Source: Corallincola holothuriorum (lineage in GTDB: Bacteria > Pseudomonadota > Gammaproteobacteria > Enterobacterales > Neiellaceae). Taken from it: a stretch of 64,000 bases of DNA. This document shows positions 44,308 through 55,125 of the stretch, one piece after another; position 1 is the stretch's first letter; every line of letters begins with the position of its first letter. The position numbers and the translations under genes are program-made. The stretch is from NCBI RefSeq assembly GCF_003336225.1, contig NZ_QPID01000007.1, positions 124,001 through 188,000 of the forward strand, in the 5' to 3' direction. The notes under the pieces are model-generated. The model was not told the origin of the DNA, did not search any database, and was given only the letters and a program-made list of their open reading frames with translations.

Positions 44308-45750
44308 CTAACGGATAGCTAACGACAGACACAATGATAGCTGTCCAGTAAAATGGTTGAATGCACCAAAGTCGTCACTGCTCAGTGGCCGCTCTGTTTC
44401 AGCCCTATCACTGTACACCACCCCCAAACACTTACCATTCACGGCCAATGGCGCAACGAAGAATGCTGAGTCTTCACACAAACCCCGTAGCGCTGGCGTA
44501 ACCTTCTGCCGCCATTGTTCACTCTCAGGCTTGTCCACCCAAAATGGCAATTGCTGATTGTATGCATCGTCAAATACCGTCGCCAACGACGTTAGCGGAA
44601 AGACAAAACCAGTTTCAATGCGCCCGGCATTGGCACAGGAAACAAATCGCGGGGTCAACTTATCCTTTTTCTGGTTCACCATCAGCACGATCACTCTATC
44701 CATGCCAACGCCGCGATGCAGGCCCTCTATCGCTGTGTTCACCAGTAAATTGAGATCCGCGCGTTCCATCGATAACTGCGTCAGTTCCCGAAGCATTTTC
44801 AACTGCATCACTTCGTCAGACAGATGGTGAGGCGCTTCATCACTCGAAAAACGATTAACGTCAGCTTCTGGATCGAGAAATTCGGTCAACGACTCCGCCC
44901 CATAGGACACCGCCAACTCAACCGAATCCTGGGTGCATTTCTTAATCCGCCGCTTTAAACCTGGAATGGGAACTCCAACCAATTCAGCCATCTCAGATAG
45001 ACACATCTGCACATCTATCTTGGCATTGGGGTCAGTCAGCGCTTGGCTGTAATTTGAAGCAAGTTCGATGGCACGCATCTCTGGCGTGCGGCGATTAGGA
45101 TCTTCGATCGACCGCACCAACATATCCCCCATATTCCAGGAACGGGCTAAGCCAGCACTGATCTTGTCGAAGGTGGTTCCGAGTATCTCCTGCGATATCT
45201 TTTCCCGAGGTGCTCGGCCATTGGTCAAAGCCTCATCTAATCGCTCAGTGACACCGCCTCCCATTGACCAAAATGCTATCTCTCCCAACTCATGCAGTAG
45301 CGCCGCGATATAGACCTCTTCCTGAGTATCTTCATCATGCTCGCCAACCAATACCCGCGCCAGCATCGCTGCGTGAAATGACTTTGCCATCAAACGCAGT
45401 AAGCGTTTATGCACCGGCTTACTGATATCCCGGTTACGCAGCATGCTGTCGATCATCTTGGCAGTAATACAGATATGTTTAAGGGTGTTGTACCCCAAGA
45501 TCACGGCGGCACGGCTCACCGTAGTGACACGGTTGCGCCCAACACCATAACTGACACTATTCACCACCCGCAGGATACGTGAAGTTAAGCCTTGGTCATG
45601 GAGTACCGATTGCCCCAAACTGGCAAGCGAGGCGGTATCATTGCTCGCCATTTTCTCCAGATTTCGCACGGTAGCCGCCAAAGCGGGCAACTCGTGCTCA
45701 CTGATTTTTTCAACCCAAGCTTCCGTGCCTTGTAATTCATGCTTACTCAT
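44308..45750 (-). CDS. HDOD-GAF signalling protein
   Basis: 480 residues. HDOD domain about 10-220 (ELPALAATVRNLEKMASN; ILRVVNSVSYG; ALLHELGEIAFW keeps an H-E instead of the HD pair), a linker, and a GAF domain about 320-480 (GLHRGVGMDRVIVLMV ... PLAVNGKCLGVVYSDR). No output catalytic domain. Such proteins link small-molecule sensing to regulation, often of motility or c-di-GMP networks. Confidence 0.87.
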   Translation of the reverse strand: MSKHELQGTEAWVEKISEHELPALAATVRNLEKMASNDTASLASLGQSVLHDQGLTSRILRVVNSVSYGVGRNRVTTVSRAAVILGYNTLKHICITAKMIDSMLRNRDISKPVHKRLLRLMAKSFHAAMLARVLVGEHDEDTQEEVYIAALLHELGEIAFWSMGGGVTERLDEALTNGRAPREKISQEILGTTFDKISAGLARSWNMGDMLVRSIEDPNRRTPEMRAIELASNYSQALTDPNAKIDVQMCLSEMAELVGVPIPGLKRRIKKCTQDSVELAVSYGAESLTEFLDPEADVNRFSSDEAPHHLSDEVMQLKMLRELTQLSMERADLNLLVNTAIEGLHRGVGMDRVIVLMVNQKKDKLTPRFVSCANAGRIETGFVFPLTSLATVFDDAYNQQLPFWVDKPESEQWRQKVTPALRGLCEDSAFFVAPLAVNGKCLGVVYSDRAETERPLSSDDFGAFNHFTGQLSLCLSLAIR

Positions 45751-46092
45751 ATCACGTTGGCACTTCTATATGACGCCTACTATTAAGCTTAGGCGTTTTG
45801 TTACTTTGCATTAAACAAGCAGAAACAAAACTGCAACCCTACTAGCAGCATGACCTACAAATCTGCAGTGCGCAAAGCCTAGGCGCCGCCGCGTGATCCA
45901 AGTTATGACGTTTTTCGCAAATCAGATAAGACAAGCGCTACCAAGATCACACTTTTATTGGTAAATTATTCAGCAATCAATCTTGTAAACGGAGCTGCGA
46001 GCGGTGGCCATGAAGGCGAATATCAGCCTCAAATCACACCAAGTCACTTGCCAAGACCAGCCCTTATACCCACACAGATAAAGAGAATTCAG
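45751..46092. other. Intergenic region before the DUF2760-Hsp70 operon
   Basis: 342 bp between divergent genes. It must hold promoters for both. I see no clear -35/-10 pair or heat-shock promoter motif, and no RNA gene. Confidence 0.4.
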
Positions 46093-46614
46093 ATGCAAAC
46101 ACACTTTTTTGCACGTATCGCGCTGGCGTTCAAAGTCATTTTCAGCCGCCGCTTCACCGACACCTTAGTCGCCTCATCGGCTGCCGAGAGCGAAACAGCA
46201 CCAGCAGTAGAGCCAGCAGTCACGCTCACCAGTAGCAACAGTGATGGTGCCCTGCAGATGCTTGCTCTGCTCCAAAAAGAGGGGCGACTGCTCGATTTTA
46301 TTCAGGAAGATGTGACCAGCTTCAGCGATGAGCAGGTGGGTGCCGCTGCCCGCGTCGTCCATCAGGGTTTAAAGAAAACGATCAGCGAACACGTCACTTT
46401 AGCGCCAATCACCACCAGCCTTGAAGGTAACCCAATAACCGTGCCTGAGGGCTTTGATCCACAAGCCTATCGCCTCACGGGTAATGTCAGTGGCAGTGCG
46501 CCATTCCATGGCACCTTGCTACACAAGGGCTGGAAAGCAAATGCGATTAATCTGCCGCAAACCATCGAAGGCTACGACTTTAACGTGCTGGCAGCCGCAG
46601 AGGTGGAGCTATGA
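46093..46614 (+). CDS. DUF2760 family protein
   Basis: 173 residues from ATG at 46093 (an upstream in-frame TTG has no support). Segment FFARIALAFKVIFSRRF is an amphipathic N-terminal helix; the conserved body has LQMLALLQKEGRLLDFIQED and AARVVHQGLKKTI. Overlaps the next gene by four bases (ATGA). DUF2760 genes are known beside atypical Hsp70 genes; function unknown. Confidence 0.85.
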   Translation: MQTHFFARIALAFKVIFSRRFTDTLVASSAAESETAPAVEPAVTLTSSNSDGALQMLALLQKEGRLLDFIQEDVTSFSDEQVGAAARVVHQGLKKTISEHVTLAPITTSLEGNPITVPEGFDPQAYRLTGNVSGSAPFHGTLLHKGWKANAINLPQTIEGYDFNVLAAAEVEL

Positions 46615-48443
46615 GTGACGCGCAATTTACCGTAGGGATCGACCTGGGCACGACCCATTGTGTGATGGCTTTTGCAACCATCAGCGACGATGGCGAACCA
46701 CAGCCACAGCAGCTATTTACTATTCCCCAATTAGTCGGTCCCGGCCAAATTGAAGAACGCAATGCGCTGCCCTCATTCGCCTACCTACCCCACGAGTCAG
46801 AACTGCCGCCATCACAGCGCCAGCTACCATGGGGAGAATTTCCCTATGTTGCCGGCCAACTGGCGAGAGAACTGGGAGCAAAGACACCGACCCGCCTAGT
46901 CAGTAGCGCTAAAAGCTGGCTCGGTCATGGTGAAGTAGATCGCCGCTCAGCGTTGCTACCGTTGCAAGCCCCGGAAGATGTTAGCAAGTTGTCGCCCTAT
47001 GAAGTCAGCAAGCACTATCTGCAGCATCTGACCCGCGCTTGGGATCAGCGTCACCCCGATGCCCCCTTAGCCAAGCAGCAACTCACGATCACAGTACCGG
47101 CCTCCTTCGACCCCTCAGCACGGGAACTGACCGCCTTAGCGGCACAAGAGGTTGGCCTGCATCAAGCCACACTGCTGGAAGAGCCACAAGCCGCGCTCTA
47201 TAGCTGGATCTCAGGTAGCCATGGTGACTGGCGCAATCAGGTGTCTACCGGTGATGTCATTCTGGTGATCGATTTAGGCGGTGGCACCACGGATTTGTCA
47301 CTGATCGCCGTCACTGAAGAGGATGGCGCACTGGCATTGAATCGCATCGCCGTCGGTGACCATCTGCTATTGGGTGGTGACAACATGGATCTGGCGCTGG
47401 CTCATACCGTTCGCCAAAAACTGGCACAACAAGGGACGCAACTGCAACCCTGGCAACTGCTGGCGCTTTCCCATGGGTGTCGCCAAGCCAAAGAGACACT
47501 GTTCTCACAACCTGAACTCACTGAAGTGCCAATTGTGGTTCCCAGCCGCGGCTCCAGCCTGATTGGCGGCAGTTTACGCACCGAGCTCAGTCGTGCCGAA
47601 GTGGATGCCGTATTAGTCGAAGGCTTCTTCCCACGTACAGATATAGAAACCCCTGTGGTACATCGTGCGCGCGGGGCACTGACCAAACTAAACCTGCCTT
47701 ACGCGCAAGATCCTGCAGTCACTCGTCACTTGGCCGCCTTTTTAAGTAAACAACGTCACGCCACCGATGAACTAAGCGATGTTCAGTTGCCGGCCGGGGC
47801 ACGTTTTCTTCACCCCACTGCGGTACTGTTTAATGGTGGTGTCGTCAAAGCCTCACCACTCACCAACCGTATTGTTGAAGTGCTGAATCAATGGCTGACT
47901 GATGATGGCGCGGCACCAGTAAAAGTGCTGGCAGGTAACGATCCCGATCAAGCGGTAGCCCACGGTGCAGCCTATTACGGCTCGGTTCGCAGTGGCAACG
48001 GTGTACGCATTCGTGGCGGTATTGCTTCCGCCTATTATGTCGGCATCGAGAGTGCCATGCCTGCGGTACCCGGCATGGAAGCGCCGATTGAAGCCTTTTG
48101 TATCGCACCTTTTGGCATGGAAGAGGGCACTGAAGCCAGCTTACCGACCCAAGAGTTTGGTCTGGTTGTCGGCCAGCCGGTACGCTTCCGTTTCTTTAGC
48201 TCAACCGTGCGCCGCGACGACCAACCTGGCCATATTCTTGATTTCTGGAATGAGGGGGAACTGGAAGAACTGCCCGCCATTGAAGCTCTACTCCCCGCCG
48301 AAGGAAGAACTCCCGGCGATGTGGTTCCTGTGCTACTGCAAGCCAGTATCAATGCCCTTGGCACGCTGGAGCTTGCCGCTATGCCGATCGATGGCAGCGA
48401 GCATTGGCAAGTTGAATTTGATACCCGTGGTGAATCCGCTTGA
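46611..48443 (+). CDS. Atypical Hsp70-family protein (610 aa)
   Basis: ATPase motifs: VGIDLGTTHCVMAF (phosphate 1), LVIDLGGGTTDLSL (phosphate 2), LFNGGVVKASPL (adenosine region). The ATPase half is followed by a shortened C-terminal part that does not look like a canonical DnaK substrate-binding domain. Second gene of the DUF2760-Hsp70-Hsp70 operon. No DnaJ or GrpE genes nearby. Client proteins unknown. Confidence 0.88.
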   Translation: MSDAQFTVGIDLGTTHCVMAFATISDDGEPQPQQLFTIPQLVGPGQIEERNALPSFAYLPHESELPPSQRQLPWGEFPYVAGQLARELGAKTPTRLVSSAKSWLGHGEVDRRSALLPLQAPEDVSKLSPYEVSKHYLQHLTRAWDQRHPDAPLAKQQLTITVPASFDPSARELTALAAQEVGLHQATLLEEPQAALYSWISGSHGDWRNQVSTGDVILVIDLGGGTTDLSLIAVTEEDGALALNRIAVGDHLLLGGDNMDLALAHTVRQKLAQQGTQLQPWQLLALSHGCRQAKETLFSQPELTEVPIVVPSRGSSLIGGSLRTELSRAEVDAVLVEGFFPRTDIETPVVHRARGALTKLNLPYAQDPAVTRHLAAFLSKQRHATDELSDVQLPAGARFLHPTAVLFNGGVVKASPLTNRIVEVLNQWLTDDGAAPVKVLAGNDPDQAVAHGAAYYGSVRSGNGVRIRGGIASAYYVGIESAMPAVPGMEAPIEAFCIAPFGMEEGTEASLPTQEFGLVVGQPVRFRFFSSTVRRDDQPGHILDFWNEGELEELPAIEALLPAEGRTPGDVVPVLLQASINALGTLELAAMPIDGSEHWQVEFDTRGESA

Positions 48444-48483
48444 ACTTAAATTATGAGGGTAACCACCCTCTACCAGCTAATTC

Positions 48484-51225
48484 ATGACGACATCAAACAC
48501 CGAGGCAGCGCGCTATGTGATAGGTATCGATCTCGGTACCAGCAACATCGTGCTGGCCTATGCCAAGCTCGGCAGTTCGGCGAAGCCATCGGCTGCGACC
48601 TCTGCATTTCAGGTATGGCCGATCCCGCAATGGCTGGATAAAGGCCTATGGGGCACAGCCCTTACCTTGCCAGCGCTGCGATATCATCCTGGTGCCGAAG
48701 TGTCCGCTGCACAGCAACAGCTACCCTGGCCCAGCAGCCAGCTACAGCAACAGTTGCCAAATGCCTTACTTGGGCACTGGGCACAACAGTTGGGCAGTGC
48801 GATGCCCGGTCGCTTGGTGCAAAGCGCGAAAAGCTGGCTTTGCCAGCAGACAGCCGAGACAGCATTGCCATGGCGCGCCGAGGCCAATGTCGCTACGGTC
48901 TCACCGCTGCAGGCCACTGCGAGTTACCTCGATTATCTACGTTGTGCCTGGGATCATCAGTTTGCCGACGCACCGATGGCACAACAGCAGTTACAAATAA
49001 CCGTCCCAGCGTCTTTCGATGATCACGCCCGCGCCCTGACACAAGAAGCGGCAGCACTAGCAGGCCTAAATCAACCGGTACTGTTAGAAGAGCCGATTGC
49101 AGCCACCTATGATTGGCTATTGCGCGAAGCAGACAGCGATACACTCGCAGATCGTGAACAAATGTTAGTGTGTGACATTGGCGGAGGCACCAGTGACTTT
49201 ACGCTAATCAATATCAAGCCATCTGCAGAGCAAAAGCGTCCGCAGTTGGAGCGTGTGGCCGTTGGCGAGCACCTGATGCTCGGCGGCGACAACATTGACT
49301 TGGCGCTTGCAGTACAGGCGCAGCGCAAGCTTAACACTAGTGATAAAGCTGCTCGTCCCGATTTTAAACAGCTACAGCAACTGAGTCAGCAAAGTCGGCA
49401 AGCAAAAGAAACTCTGCTGGCCACAGATCCGCCAGACGAATTCAAGATCAACCTGTTAGGCAGCGGCAGTGCCTTGATTGGCGGCACCCAGCAAACCCGT
49501 TTAACCGCTAAAGAGGTGGAGCAGCTGGCACTGGATGGCTTCTTTCCCCTAGTCGACAGTACTGCTTACCCACAGCAACGTAAAGGTGCTTTAGTACAAA
49601 CAGGATTGCCCTATCCTGCTGACGCAGCGATCACCCGCCACCTGGCAGCTTTTCTTGCGCCGCACATCAAACAGACCGGGATCACGCCAGACACCCTGCT
49701 GCTCAATGGCAGCCCGTTTCATAGCCCACAGCTACGCCAGCGTTTAATCGCACAGCTACAACAGTGGTCAGAACGGCCAATTACTCTGCTGGAGAATCCC
49801 GCACCGGACCTGGCAGTTGCCCGCGGCGCGGCTTACTACGGCTGGTTAAGACAACAAAAACAGCAACTGATCCGGAGCGACAGCGCCCGCAGTTACTTCG
49901 CCATTGTCGACAGCCAAAGTGGTAAACAGGCTTTTTGTATTCTGCCCAAAGGTAGCGCAACAGATCATAGCCAGACTCTTAGCACACCGGATTTCACCCT
50001 CACGTGCGGTGAGCCGGTGCAATTTGAGATCGCCAGTGACCACGGTGCCACACGCTATCAACTCGGCCAACGCATTGCTGACAGCCACCAACTGCACCAC
50101 CTACCCAAACTCACCACTGAGCTAGCGGGTAGCGGCATGGTGAACGTCAGACTTAGCACCCGACTGACCGAGCTAGGACAGCTGGCTGTCGCTTGTCAGG
50201 CGATTGATGAACCCACGCAACAGTGGCCGATCAGTTTTAACCTCCGCGCCCATGAACAGGCAGACATAGCCCCAGCTTGTCAAAGCACACCAGCGGCCGC
50301 ATTCAAGCTTATTCATCAAGTATTCGGTAGCAGCAAAGCTGTACTCAATGTCTCTGAGCTACGCAATCAGCTGGAGAAACAGCTGGGAAAACGCGACAAC
50401 TGGAGTGCCGATACCGCTAGGCATTTGGCCGATCAATTACTGGAAACTGCCGGTAAGCGCCGCCGTAGCCTAAAACATGAACGGATCTGGTTTAATCTTA
50501 GTGGCTATTGCCTGCGCCCCGGCAGCGGTATGCCCAATGACAATCAGCGGATCTCACAGCTGTGGCAGCTATATACTAGCGGCTTGCAGTATCAACAAGA
50601 AAATCAAGGCTGGCGCGAATGGTGGGTGCTTTGGCGTCGCGTTGTTGCCGGTCTAAATGACGAACAGCAAGCCACATTACTTGATGATATCGGCATGGTA
50701 TTGGTGCCGGGATATGCCCGCAGCGCAGGTAATAAGCCACGCCAACAAGCAGGTATCGAAGAGCGGATTCGCTTAATCGGCGCGCTAGAGCGGATCCCGG
50801 TGGAAGTCAAAACGGAAGTGGGCAATCTGCTATTGGATAAATTGCAAAAGCAGGATGAATTAGCAGCTTCCTCCTGGGCGTTGGCCAGAATCGGCGCCCG
50901 CCGACTTGCCTATGCCACGCCAGAATTTCGGATCACTGCAGACGTTGTCAGTGAATGGTTGCAAACCCTACTCACTCTGGATTGGAAACAACACCCACAA
51001 CTCTGCTTTCCAGCGGTTACTATGGCTCAGCCTACCGACAGCGCATTTGCAGTGAATGACGACTTACGCCGCCAAGTGAGCGATAAACTGCGGCGCGGCC
51101 GCCGCAACGAGGGCTGGTTACGCTGGTTGTCCGACGACGCAGATCAAGCCGGTGACCAGCAACAGATCTGGGGAGACAGCCTCCCCAGTGGGCTACGACT
51201 AGCAGATGCCGAGAATAGAAAATAG
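48484..51225 (+). CDS. Atypical Hsp70-family protein with long C-terminal extension (913 aa)
   Basis: ATPase motifs VIGIDLGTSNIVLAY, LVCDIGGGTSDFTL and LLNGSPFHSPQL. The ATPase and following beta domain are homologous to the preceding gene (shared AKSWL, ITVPASFD, LLEEP). Residues about 600-913 form an Arg/Trp-rich helical extension resembling DUF3731 (WFNLSGYCLRPGSG; WREWWVLWRRVVAGL). Likely partner of the previous Hsp70, 40 bp away. Confidence 0.87.
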   Translation: MTTSNTEAARYVIGIDLGTSNIVLAYAKLGSSAKPSAATSAFQVWPIPQWLDKGLWGTALTLPALRYHPGAEVSAAQQQLPWPSSQLQQQLPNALLGHWAQQLGSAMPGRLVQSAKSWLCQQTAETALPWRAEANVATVSPLQATASYLDYLRCAWDHQFADAPMAQQQLQITVPASFDDHARALTQEAAALAGLNQPVLLEEPIAATYDWLLREADSDTLADREQMLVCDIGGGTSDFTLINIKPSAEQKRPQLERVAVGEHLMLGGDNIDLALAVQAQRKLNTSDKAARPDFKQLQQLSQQSRQAKETLLATDPPDEFKINLLGSGSALIGGTQQTRLTAKEVEQLALDGFFPLVDSTAYPQQRKGALVQTGLPYPADAAITRHLAAFLAPHIKQTGITPDTLLLNGSPFHSPQLRQRLIAQLQQWSERPITLLENPAPDLAVARGAAYYGWLRQQKQQLIRSDSARSYFAIVDSQSGKQAFCILPKGSATDHSQTLSTPDFTLTCGEPVQFEIASDHGATRYQLGQRIADSHQLHHLPKLTTELAGSGMVNVRLSTRLTELGQLAVACQAIDEPTQQWPISFNLRAHEQADIAPACQSTPAAAFKLIHQVFGSSKAVLNVSELRNQLEKQLGKRDNWSADTARHLADQLLETAGKRRRSLKHERIWFNLSGYCLRPGSGMPNDNQRISQLWQLYTSGLQYQQENQGWREWWVLWRRVVAGLNDEQQATLLDDIGMVLVPGYARSAGNKPRQQAGIEERIRLIGALERIPVEVKTEVGNLLLDKLQKQDELAASSWALARIGARRLAYATPEFRITADVVSEWLQTLLTLDWKQHPQLCFPAVTMAQPTDSAFAVNDDLRRQVSDKLRRGRRNEGWLRWLSDDADQAGDQQQIWGDSLPSGLRLADAENRK

Positions 51226-51465
51226 CAACGCCAGTGTCAGCCTGGCGTTTAAAGATATTGATCCAGAGCCCCCTAAACAACAAACAGGTTGTCAGCCCCA
51301 TCTATCCTTATTACAAGCCAGATCACAGCTTCACACTGGTGCCTCAGCGATGGGCTTAGAGACAAACAACGAGTAGTAGGCGCTATTGCCTATGCAGGCA
51401 ACGCAGCTAGTAAAATAGTTTATAAAAGCTCATTATTCTTGGTGCAGATCTACCAGGAGCAAGTA

Positions 51466-52032
51466 ATGACCGAATACGAAAAGATGCTTAACGGCGAGCT
51501 GTTTAATGGCGGCGATGCCGAAGTGGCGCGAGTACGAGATAACGCCTTTACCCTGCTCAAACAGATCAATCATCACGGCATATTTAACAAATCTAAAAAG
51601 CTATTTCGGCAGCTGCTGGGCGAGCTAGGCCAAGGCTCAATTATCACTCCCCCGTTTCGCTGCGAGTTTGGCCAGCAGATCCGTTTGGGCGAACGCACCT
51701 TTCTCAATATGAACGTATTGATGCTTGATGGTGCGACCATCACGTTAGGCAATCACGTCTTGGTGGGCCCCAATGTGCAGTTTTATACCGCGTCACACTC
51801 TATGGATTATGAGAGCCGTCGCCGCTGGGAAACCTTTTGCAAACCGATCACGGTGGAAGACGATGTTTGGATCGGCGGTAATGTAGTGATCAACCAAGGC
51901 GTCACCATAGGCGCACGTTCAATTATTGCTGCTAATTCAGTGATTAATCACGATGTTCCTGCCGACACTTTGGTTGGCGGCGCACCCGCTCGGGTGATAC
52001 GCAGTCTGCTAGAGAAGACGCAAGAAAAGTAG
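51466..52032 (+). CDS. maa: Maltose/galactoside O-acetyltransferase-like (left-handed beta-helix)
   Basis: 188 residues from ATG at 51466, with AGGAG 5 bases upstream. N-terminal MTEYEKMLNGELFN is the Mac domain; hexapeptide repeats follow (IRLGERTFLNMNVLMLDGA, ITLGNHVLVGPNV), with the catalytic His in YTASHSMD and VEDDVWIGGNVVINQGVTIG. Transfers acetyl from acetyl-CoA to sugars. Confidence 0.9.
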   Translation: MTEYEKMLNGELFNGGDAEVARVRDNAFTLLKQINHHGIFNKSKKLFRQLLGELGQGSIITPPFRCEFGQQIRLGERTFLNMNVLMLDGATITLGNHVLVGPNVQFYTASHSMDYESRRRWETFCKPITVEDDVWIGGNVVINQGVTIGARSIIAANSVINHDVPADTLVGGAPARVIRSLLEKTQEK

Positions 52033-52047
52033 TGGCTGTGCAACACA

Positions 52048-54930
52048 TTAGCGGCGAGCAGCTAGCCACTGCTCAAAGTCATACACCGACATCGGTTTGG
52101 CAAACAGATAGCCCTGATAAATAGTGCAACCAAGTTTCTTCAAGCGGATCGCCTGTCGGTCATACTCCACGCCTTCGGCCACCACATGTAAATCCATATT
52201 CCGGCCGATAGCGATCATCGATTCCGTTAGCGGTGAGCTGTCGCTGCTCTGCAACTCATCAATAAACGCTTTATCTATCTTCAAAATATCAATGGGCAGA
52301 TCACGTAAATAGGCCAACGAGGAGTATCCGGTGCCAAAGTCATCCATGGCTATCTGGATCCCTAATGAGCGCAGTCGTTTGAATTTTTTAATGGTGTCCT
52401 CAACATCAACAAGGATCCCTGTCTCGGTGAGCTCCAAAGTGATCATTGCCGGATCTACGTCACCGATCCGGATCATTGATTCAAGGTGTTCAACAAAATT
52501 GGGCAAGGCAAACTGCCAGGGCGAAACATTGATAGAAAGGTGACCAGCAAACGGCAACCCTTTGGCCAACCAACCTTTCAGTTGCGCTAACGCCTCTTGC
52601 AACACCCAATCACCTAACGCGTGGATCAAACCCGACTCTTCGGCGATAGGGATAAACTCTGCTGGAGAAACAAAACCAAGCTCAGGATCATGCCAACGCA
52701 ACAGTGCCTCGGCACCAAACATCTGGCCGTCGGCGGTCAGTTGTGGCTGGTAATACAAACTCAATTGATCAGCATGCAGTGCTTTCTTCAATGCATTCTG
52801 GATCACCAGTCGATTCTTCGCCTCATTTTCCAGCTCAACTTGATAAACAACATGCCTGTTGCGCCCCGCTTTCTTTGCTTGGTATAGCGCCAGCTCCGCG
52901 TGACGCAGCACATCCAATGGTGTCTGCTCTAACTGAGGAAAGGCACACACACCAATGCTGGCACCAATATCGATCAGGTGATCGCCGACTTGTAATGGCT
53001 GATTCACTAGCTCGGCCAGTTGCTCTACATAAACGGGCTCACTGTTGTACTCATCAACCAGTACAAATTCATCCCCGCCAACACGGGAGATAAATAGATT
53101 ATCAGCAAAAGTAACGCGCAGCTGCTTAGCTAAGGCGCGAAGTACTTCATCACCAACGTCATGCCCTAATACATCATTGATGTTCTTAAAATGATCCATA
53201 TCGAGCAGATAGAGTGAAGCAAGCTTCCCGCTTCGGCGCAGCCGCTTAATTAATACACCCACCCGCTCATAGGTCAGCGCGCGGTTTGGCAATAACGTGA
53301 GGTAATCTTCGTAGGCCATGCGTCGCATCTGGCTTTCGGCTGCACGACGTTGTAATTCAGCTCCCGCACGCGCAGCAAAAATCTCCAAAATATTCTGTAC
53401 GGTATCTGTATGCCGCAGGGGCTTGGTGTCGAGAATAACGACTAAGCCTAAAGGTTTACCCTCTTCATCAAACATTGGCGCACCAATGTAGCTTTCGATC
53501 CCCATTTCAATCAAAAGGTGATCATCCGGAAACAGGTGCTGAACGTTGTTCGGGTAACAGCAAATATCGTTGCCCACTACATTCGCACAGGGAGTACCAA
53601 CCAGCTCATAAGAAAAGTTGTTACTGATCTTACCGTCAACCGACAGTGCTAATGTCGACACTTGCGAATACTGCTCGTCCAGTAACCCAATAAACGCATA
53701 TTTGGCATCAAATAACTTGGTTAACTGCACCACCATCTTGTCGTAAAAATCATTGCCAGTGCCGCTGGCCACCCCTTCAGCTATCTGCCGCAAGCTGTCC
53801 GTATATAGATGGCGTTCAGACGCATCCTCACAAATGATGGCAATGTTCTGAGGGCTTCCAGCCGGAGAGTTAATCACAAACAGCCTGAACTTAAGCCAAC
53901 ATTCGTTCTCCTTCGTCAACGCCATTGCAGCAGGAAACTGGTTGCTGGGCACATCGGGCAACCAAATAGCACCCTGCGCAGATATATTCTCACTGGATAG
54001 ATCCGTCTCTGGATAAAGCGCGCTTAGCTGCGCAATCATATTGATGCCAAGCTGTTCCTCTCGCCAGAATGTTTGGCTGGTGGCATTCTGTTTAATCACC
54101 TCACCATCCAATGAAGTGATGACAATGGGCACAGGGGACTGATAAACCACTTGCGCCAGTTGTAGACGTGAAGCCTGATGGCGTGCGCTCTCCACTTGTG
54201 TCTGCTGCAGTACATCGGCCTGTTGTTTCATCGTAGTGCGCTGTTGACGGGCCTCATGCGCCAAGTTAATGCTGATCATCACGATGATGATTAACATGCC
54301 AAAGCCAACAACATAAACAAAATCTATCACGCCACTATCTATCAACGCGCCAACAGCAGCGCCGATAAATAGCAGCAGTATGCCAACACCAAATAGCCAG
54401 CTTTTTCGCCATGCGCCTGCATGCAACAGATCAACAAACCGCCTCAATGCCCATGCTAAAAACAACACGCCAAAAGCATGAACCACTATCCCGTATGGGG
54501 ATTGCTCAGCGTGCAAGCGCACCAATGACTCACTTGCAACTACCGATTCAATAAGGCCATGAACCTGGCTAAAGCGCACACCAAAAGGCTCGAGCAGGTT
54601 TAAAGCGAAGATCAGCAAAGAAAGCAAAGAGATAGCCGTCAGCACAACCAAAGAGAGAGGGCGTTTGGTGTAATACTCGATAAACAGATAAAAAGTGGGA
54701 TACAGTAAAGTGATGGCAGCAACTTGCAGTTTCAGTGCTAAAACAGCATCCGCCACAGAATCTGCTGAATGATAAAAATAGGTAGATACTTGAAAACAGG
54801 CAGCCAGAAAACAGAGCACAGCACAGACAAGGTACAGTTGCCTACGCTCACCGTAGATAGCCATCAGTAGCGCATTTAACGCTGCAAACCCCATGGCCCC
54901 AGCAGTAATGATGTAGCTTAATAAGATCAA
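52048..54930 (-). CDS. Membrane GGDEF-EAL protein with PAS and GAF domains
   Basis: 960 residues from TTG at 54930. Seven N-terminal helices (about 5-230) form a 7TM-like sensor, followed by a coiled coil, a PAS domain (about 255-370), GAF (about 380-525), GGDEF (about 535-695, intact GGDEF in RVGGDEFVLV) and EAL (about 705-955: AEALLRW, LELTETGI, DDFGTGYSSLAYL, AEGVE). Both enzymatic domains look active, so it may make or degrade c-di-GMP. Confidence 0.92.
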   Translation of the reverse strand: MILLSYIITAGAMGFAALNALLMAIYGERRQLYLVCAVLCFLAACFQVSTYFYHSADSVADAVLALKLQVAAITLLYPTFYLFIEYYTKRPLSLVVLTAISLLSLLIFALNLLEPFGVRFSQVHGLIESVVASESLVRLHAEQSPYGIVVHAFGVLFLAWALRRFVDLLHAGAWRKSWLFGVGILLLFIGAAVGALIDSGVIDFVYVVGFGMLIIIVMISINLAHEARQQRTTMKQQADVLQQTQVESARHQASRLQLAQVVYQSPVPIVITSLDGEVIKQNATSQTFWREEQLGINMIAQLSALYPETDLSSENISAQGAIWLPDVPSNQFPAAMALTKENECWLKFRLFVINSPAGSPQNIAIICEDASERHLYTDSLRQIAEGVASGTGNDFYDKMVVQLTKLFDAKYAFIGLLDEQYSQVSTLALSVDGKISNNFSYELVGTPCANVVGNDICCYPNNVQHLFPDDHLLIEMGIESYIGAPMFDEEGKPLGLVVILDTKPLRHTDTVQNILEIFAARAGAELQRRAAESQMRRMAYEDYLTLLPNRALTYERVGVLIKRLRRSGKLASLYLLDMDHFKNINDVLGHDVGDEVLRALAKQLRVTFADNLFISRVGGDEFVLVDEYNSEPVYVEQLAELVNQPLQVGDHLIDIGASIGVCAFPQLEQTPLDVLRHAELALYQAKKAGRNRHVVYQVELENEAKNRLVIQNALKKALHADQLSLYYQPQLTADGQMFGAEALLRWHDPELGFVSPAEFIPIAEESGLIHALGDWVLQEALAQLKGWLAKGLPFAGHLSINVSPWQFALPNFVEHLESMIRIGDVDPAMITLELTETGILVDVEDTIKKFKRLRSLGIQIAMDDFGTGYSSLAYLRDLPIDILKIDKAFIDELQSSDSSPLTESMIAIGRNMDLHVVAEGVEYDRQAIRLKKLGCTIYQGYLFAKPMSVYDFEQWLAARR

Positions 54931-55125
54931 AGAGTAATAGGCCTACGCATTCATCAACCAGCAAACTGGTTTTATTTGCTAATCACCTAATTCAATATGA
55001 GATAGCAGCAAGCATTACGCAAATGCACCTGATCATAGTGGGAGCTAATTCAAACCGCGCAAGGCACAACATGCAGAGTGACTGCACTCACCTCGGATAT
55101 CCTTCATAAGTGCAGCGACAAAGCC

